NCBI RefSeq assembly: GCF_014204945.1
Contig: NZ_JACHMN010000002.1
Span: 2,503,001-2,567,000 of the forward strand
Direction: 5' to 3'
From: Allocatelliglobosispora scoriae
GTDB lineage: Bacteria > Actinomycetota > Actinomycetes > Mycobacteriales > Micromonosporaceae
Length of the DNA: 64,000 nt
The notes under the pieces are model-generated. The model had not been told where the DNA came from, ran no database searches, and worked only from the letters and a program-made list of their open reading frames with translations. The first letter of the stretch is position 1, and every line of letters starts with the position of its first letter. Made by a program: the position numbers and the translations under genes. This document shows positions 62,701 through 64,000 of this stretch, piece after piece.

Positions 62701-64000
62701 CCGCTCGGCGGCGAGTCGGCGCAGCAGCTCCAGCGCGGGCTCGGTCGACGGCTCGCGGTTGGGTCCGGTCGCCGCCGGTCCCGCCTTCGGCTCCGCGTCC
62801 GGGATGTTGATCGACGACACCTGCTCGCACGGGCTCGCGAAGAACGAGAACTCCGCGTCGAGCTCCAGCACGCGGGAGAGTCGCGCTTCAAAAAGCGACG
62901 GGTGTACGCCCGCCGCGCCGACGACGAACGCCGCCGCCACGACGCGCAGCAGGCCGCCGATGGACTCCTCGTCGGTGTCGAGCGCCACGACGGGCACCTC
63001 CACCGACGCGCTCGCCAGGCCGCTGAGCACCTTGCCCGGCCCCACCTCGATGAAGAGGTCGGCCTCCTTCGCCGCGAGCCCCACCGCCTGCACGAAGAGG
63101 ACCGGGTCGAGGATCTGCCGGTGCAGCAACTCCGCCAGGTTGGTCTGCGGAGTCAGCGCCTCGGCCGTGACCGTGGAGATGACCCGCTTGCCGACCGCCT
63201 GGAAGGGCTCCGTCATCAGGTAGGCGCCGAACGCGTCGGCGGCCTGCGAGACGAGCGGCGAGTGGAAGGCGTGCGAGACCCGCAGCAGGGTCCAGGTGAG
63301 CCCCGCCGCCTCCGCCCGGGCGCCGACCGCGCGGATCGCGTCGACCGGACCGGCGAGAACCGTCTGGTCCGGGCCGTTGTATCCGGCGATGACGACGGGG
63401 AGGTCCCCGATCAGCGTGCTCGCCGTCTCGGCGGGCCCGCCGATGCTCGCCATCGTGCCCGAGGCGCTGTGCTCGGCCATGGTCCGGCCCCGGGTGGCGG
63501 CGATGCGGAGCAGGTCCTGCCGCCCCATCGCACCCGCCCAGTGCAGCGCGGTGAGCTCGCCGAGGCTGTGGCCCACGGCCACGTCGCCGTGGATGCCGAG
63601 CCGGCCGAGGACCGCGAGGCCCGCCATCGAGCCCGTCACGATGCGCGGCTGCGCCACCTCGGTGGCGACGACATCGCCGCCGGTGGGGAGGGCCGCGGTG
63701 GCGTACACCTCGTCTGCTTCCGCGAAGCGGCGACGCAGCGCGCCGCCACCGGTACGCCGACCCGAACCCTGGCCGGGGAAGAGCAGGCCGACGCGGACCG
63801 CGTCGCCCGCGCGGCCGAAGAGCGCGCGCCCGTCGGCGGGGAAGAGCTTCGTCTCCCCGGCGGCGATCGCGGTGTCGATGCGCTGGAGCTGCCGTTCGGC
63901 GTCCTCGGGTGAGGAGGCGACGACGGCGGCCCGGTAGGGGCGACCGCCGAGCGCCCGGTGCAGCGTCGCGGCGAGGTCGCCGATCTGGGCGTAGGAGAGC
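59770..64000 (-). CDS. pksE: Enediyne polyketide synthase, PKSE (SgcE-like), 5' truncated by window edge
   Basis: The frame is open through the right edge. The KS domain and start lie outside. From the edge inward: AT-like domain (VGLLFPGQGSG, GHSLGELTALHW); ACP with a serine in LLDDLHLSSITVGQ; KR with VLLVTGGGKGITAECALALA and AHYATANDWM; DH with HLLDGNLLFP; and a C-terminal integrated phosphopantetheinyl transferase-like domain ending LTDGWS. This KS-AT-ACP-KR-DH-TD order is unique to enediyne PKSs, which make a linear polyene that becomes the warhead. The beta-tyrosine genes point to the 9-membered class. Confidence 0.95.
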   Translation of the reverse strand, partial: LSYAQIGDLAATLHRALGGRPYRAAVVASSPEDAERQLQRIDTAIAAGETKLFPADGRALFGRAGDAVRVGLLFPGQGSGRRTGGGALRRRFAEADEVYATAALPTGGDVVATEVAQPRIVTGSMAGLAVLGRLGIHGDVAVGHSLGELTALHWAGAMGRQDLLRIAATRGRTMAEHSASGTMASIGGPAETASTLIGDLPVVIAGYNGPDQTVLAGPVDAIRAVGARAEAAGLTWTLLRVSHAFHSPLVSQAADAFGAYLMTEPFQAVGKRVISTVTAEALTPQTNLAELLHRQILDPVLFVQAVGLAAKEADLFIEVGPGKVLSGLASASVEVPVVALDTDEESIGGLLRVVAAAFVVGAAGVHPSLFEARLSRVLELDAEFSFFASPCEQVSSINIPDAEPKAGPAATGPNREPSTEPALELLRRLAAERAELPLDMVLGESRLLDDLHLSSITVGQVVNQAAQRLGVAPSRLPTSLATATVREVADALDLLAGTGQAADMDRPLLPAGAAPFIRAFAVDLDAAPLPTVVGTESNGIWRVYAAGDHPLAEPLRVALERGKVGTGVLVCLPPECTEAQLELALLGAKAAIAGIAGDRFVVVQQGRGATALAKTLRLELPSVRVTVVDVPMAPEAVAWVVAEVAATTAYQEAHYDVAGGRRVPVVRAMPVTSARTSQPLDPGDVLLVTGGGKGITAECALALATQSGARLALLGRSDPAADPELAANLERFSAAGVDYRYLRADVTSAAAIKAAVSSVTAQLGPVTAVLHGAGRNDPAALTSLDMEAFRGALAPKIDGLAAVLAAVDADRLKLLVTFGSIIGRAGLRGEAHYATANDWMADATARFGAEHPECRAICLEWSVWSGAGMGERLSVVESLEREGITPITLDQGVRLLHRLVGDPDAPSAVVICGRTQGIDTLRHDLPELPLLRFVDKPLIRYHGVELVTDVELTAGSDPYLADHLLDGNLLFPAVLGMEAMTQVASALTGRTDTPVIEGAEFARPVVIPPDGATTIRIAAVVTEDDLVDVVIRSSETGFAADHFRARIRFDLGAPAAGSPEQSGDDLPMVALDPARDLYGDTLFQGARFQRLRGYHRAAARHVDADVAALDARNWFAAYLPGELLLGDPGMRDALMHGNQVCVPEGTLLPIGIERVHPGGARLAAEGELRYCAVERSRDGDTYVYDIAVRTRTGEVVERWDGLQLRAVRKKDGRGPWVAPLLGSYLERSLGDLIGASIAVAVEPDSDDHADCHARSELAVHRALGGQQELQYRTDGQPGIAGDRSVAVSQAVGVTLGVAAVGTLGCHVGPVTPLPAETWDILLSEHSSLLKQIVAERGEEMDTAGSRVDAVLQCLQQLDLPSHLPVTLVPEQKDAWQVFASGTLRIATLMTTLRDVEEQVVFAILTDGWS

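Noticed and set aside
1-64000. Insertion sequences, integrases, tRNA or rRNA genes
   Set aside because: No transposase, integrase or RNA gene was recognised anywhere in the window. The palindromic families carry no coding sequence of their own.

Overview
The window is high-GC actinomycete DNA with many GTG starts, strong Shine-Dalgarno sites, mycothiol-type DinB proteins and long convergent-gene hairpins. It carries most of a 9-membered enediyne biosynthetic gene cluster. The right edge cuts the enediyne polyketide synthase (PKSE, complement of 59770 to beyond 64000), and its partner thioesterase is immediately downstream of it. The gene set matches a maduropeptin-type product. A complete beta-tyrosine arm lies at 42301-55522: hydroxylase, halogenase, MIO aminomutase, discrete A and PCP proteins, a free condensation enzyme and a catechol O-methyltransferase. 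A 6-methylsalicylate arm lies at 8272-16204: C-methyltransferase, iterative PKS and CoA ligase. An aminopentose arm (5473-7805, 17380-18597, 20590-21780, 29766-31172) has UDP-glucose dehydrogenase, UDP-glucuronate decarboxylase, sugar C-methyltransferase, DegT aminotransferase and glycosyltransferase. The genus cannot be fixed from the sequence. The dispersed palindromes look Micromonosporaceae-like to me, but that is recollection only.

Layout. 1-5458: a truncated DinB-type protein, a class III aminotransferase, a Nudix hydrolase, an MFS efflux pump and a VOC protein. 5473-18597: sugar nucleotide genes, the salicylate arm, an alpha/beta hydrolase and the sugar C-methyltransferase. 18707-20495: a small non-biosynthetic patch with a TIR-domain membrane protein and a broken HigBA-type toxin-antitoxin pair. 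20590-21780: the sugar aminotransferase. 21808-28649: an uncharacterised block with an FAD oxidoreductase, a membrane protein, an FHA protein with an extremely Met-rich linker, and three related exported or anchored proteins. 29043-34147: a DinB-type protein, the glycosyltransferase, a second MFS pump and a zinc alcohol dehydrogenase. 34410-40543: three P450s, a TIM-barrel protein and a SigX5-like ECF sigma factor. 40844-53994: two related FAD monooxygenases and the beta-tyrosine arm. 54050-64000: an AlkD-type DNA glycosylase, the O-methyltransferase, an aldehyde-dehydrogenase-like pseudoenzyme, a P450, the flavin reductase, the thioesterase and the PKSE.

The most notable unexplained structure is an 18-nt element, consensus CGCAW-TCGANGAG-RTGYS, in eight intergenic regions. 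All eight lie in front of cluster genes, seven of them in front of plausible biosynthetic operons, and none was found in the TIR/FHA/exported-protein block. I read it as the operator of a cluster-situated regulator. It assigns otherwise uncertain genes (class III aminotransferase, alpha/beta hydrolase, alcohol dehydrogenase, ALDH-like protein) to the cluster. Several families of near-perfect intergenic palindromes punctuate transcription-unit ends, mainly between convergent genes.
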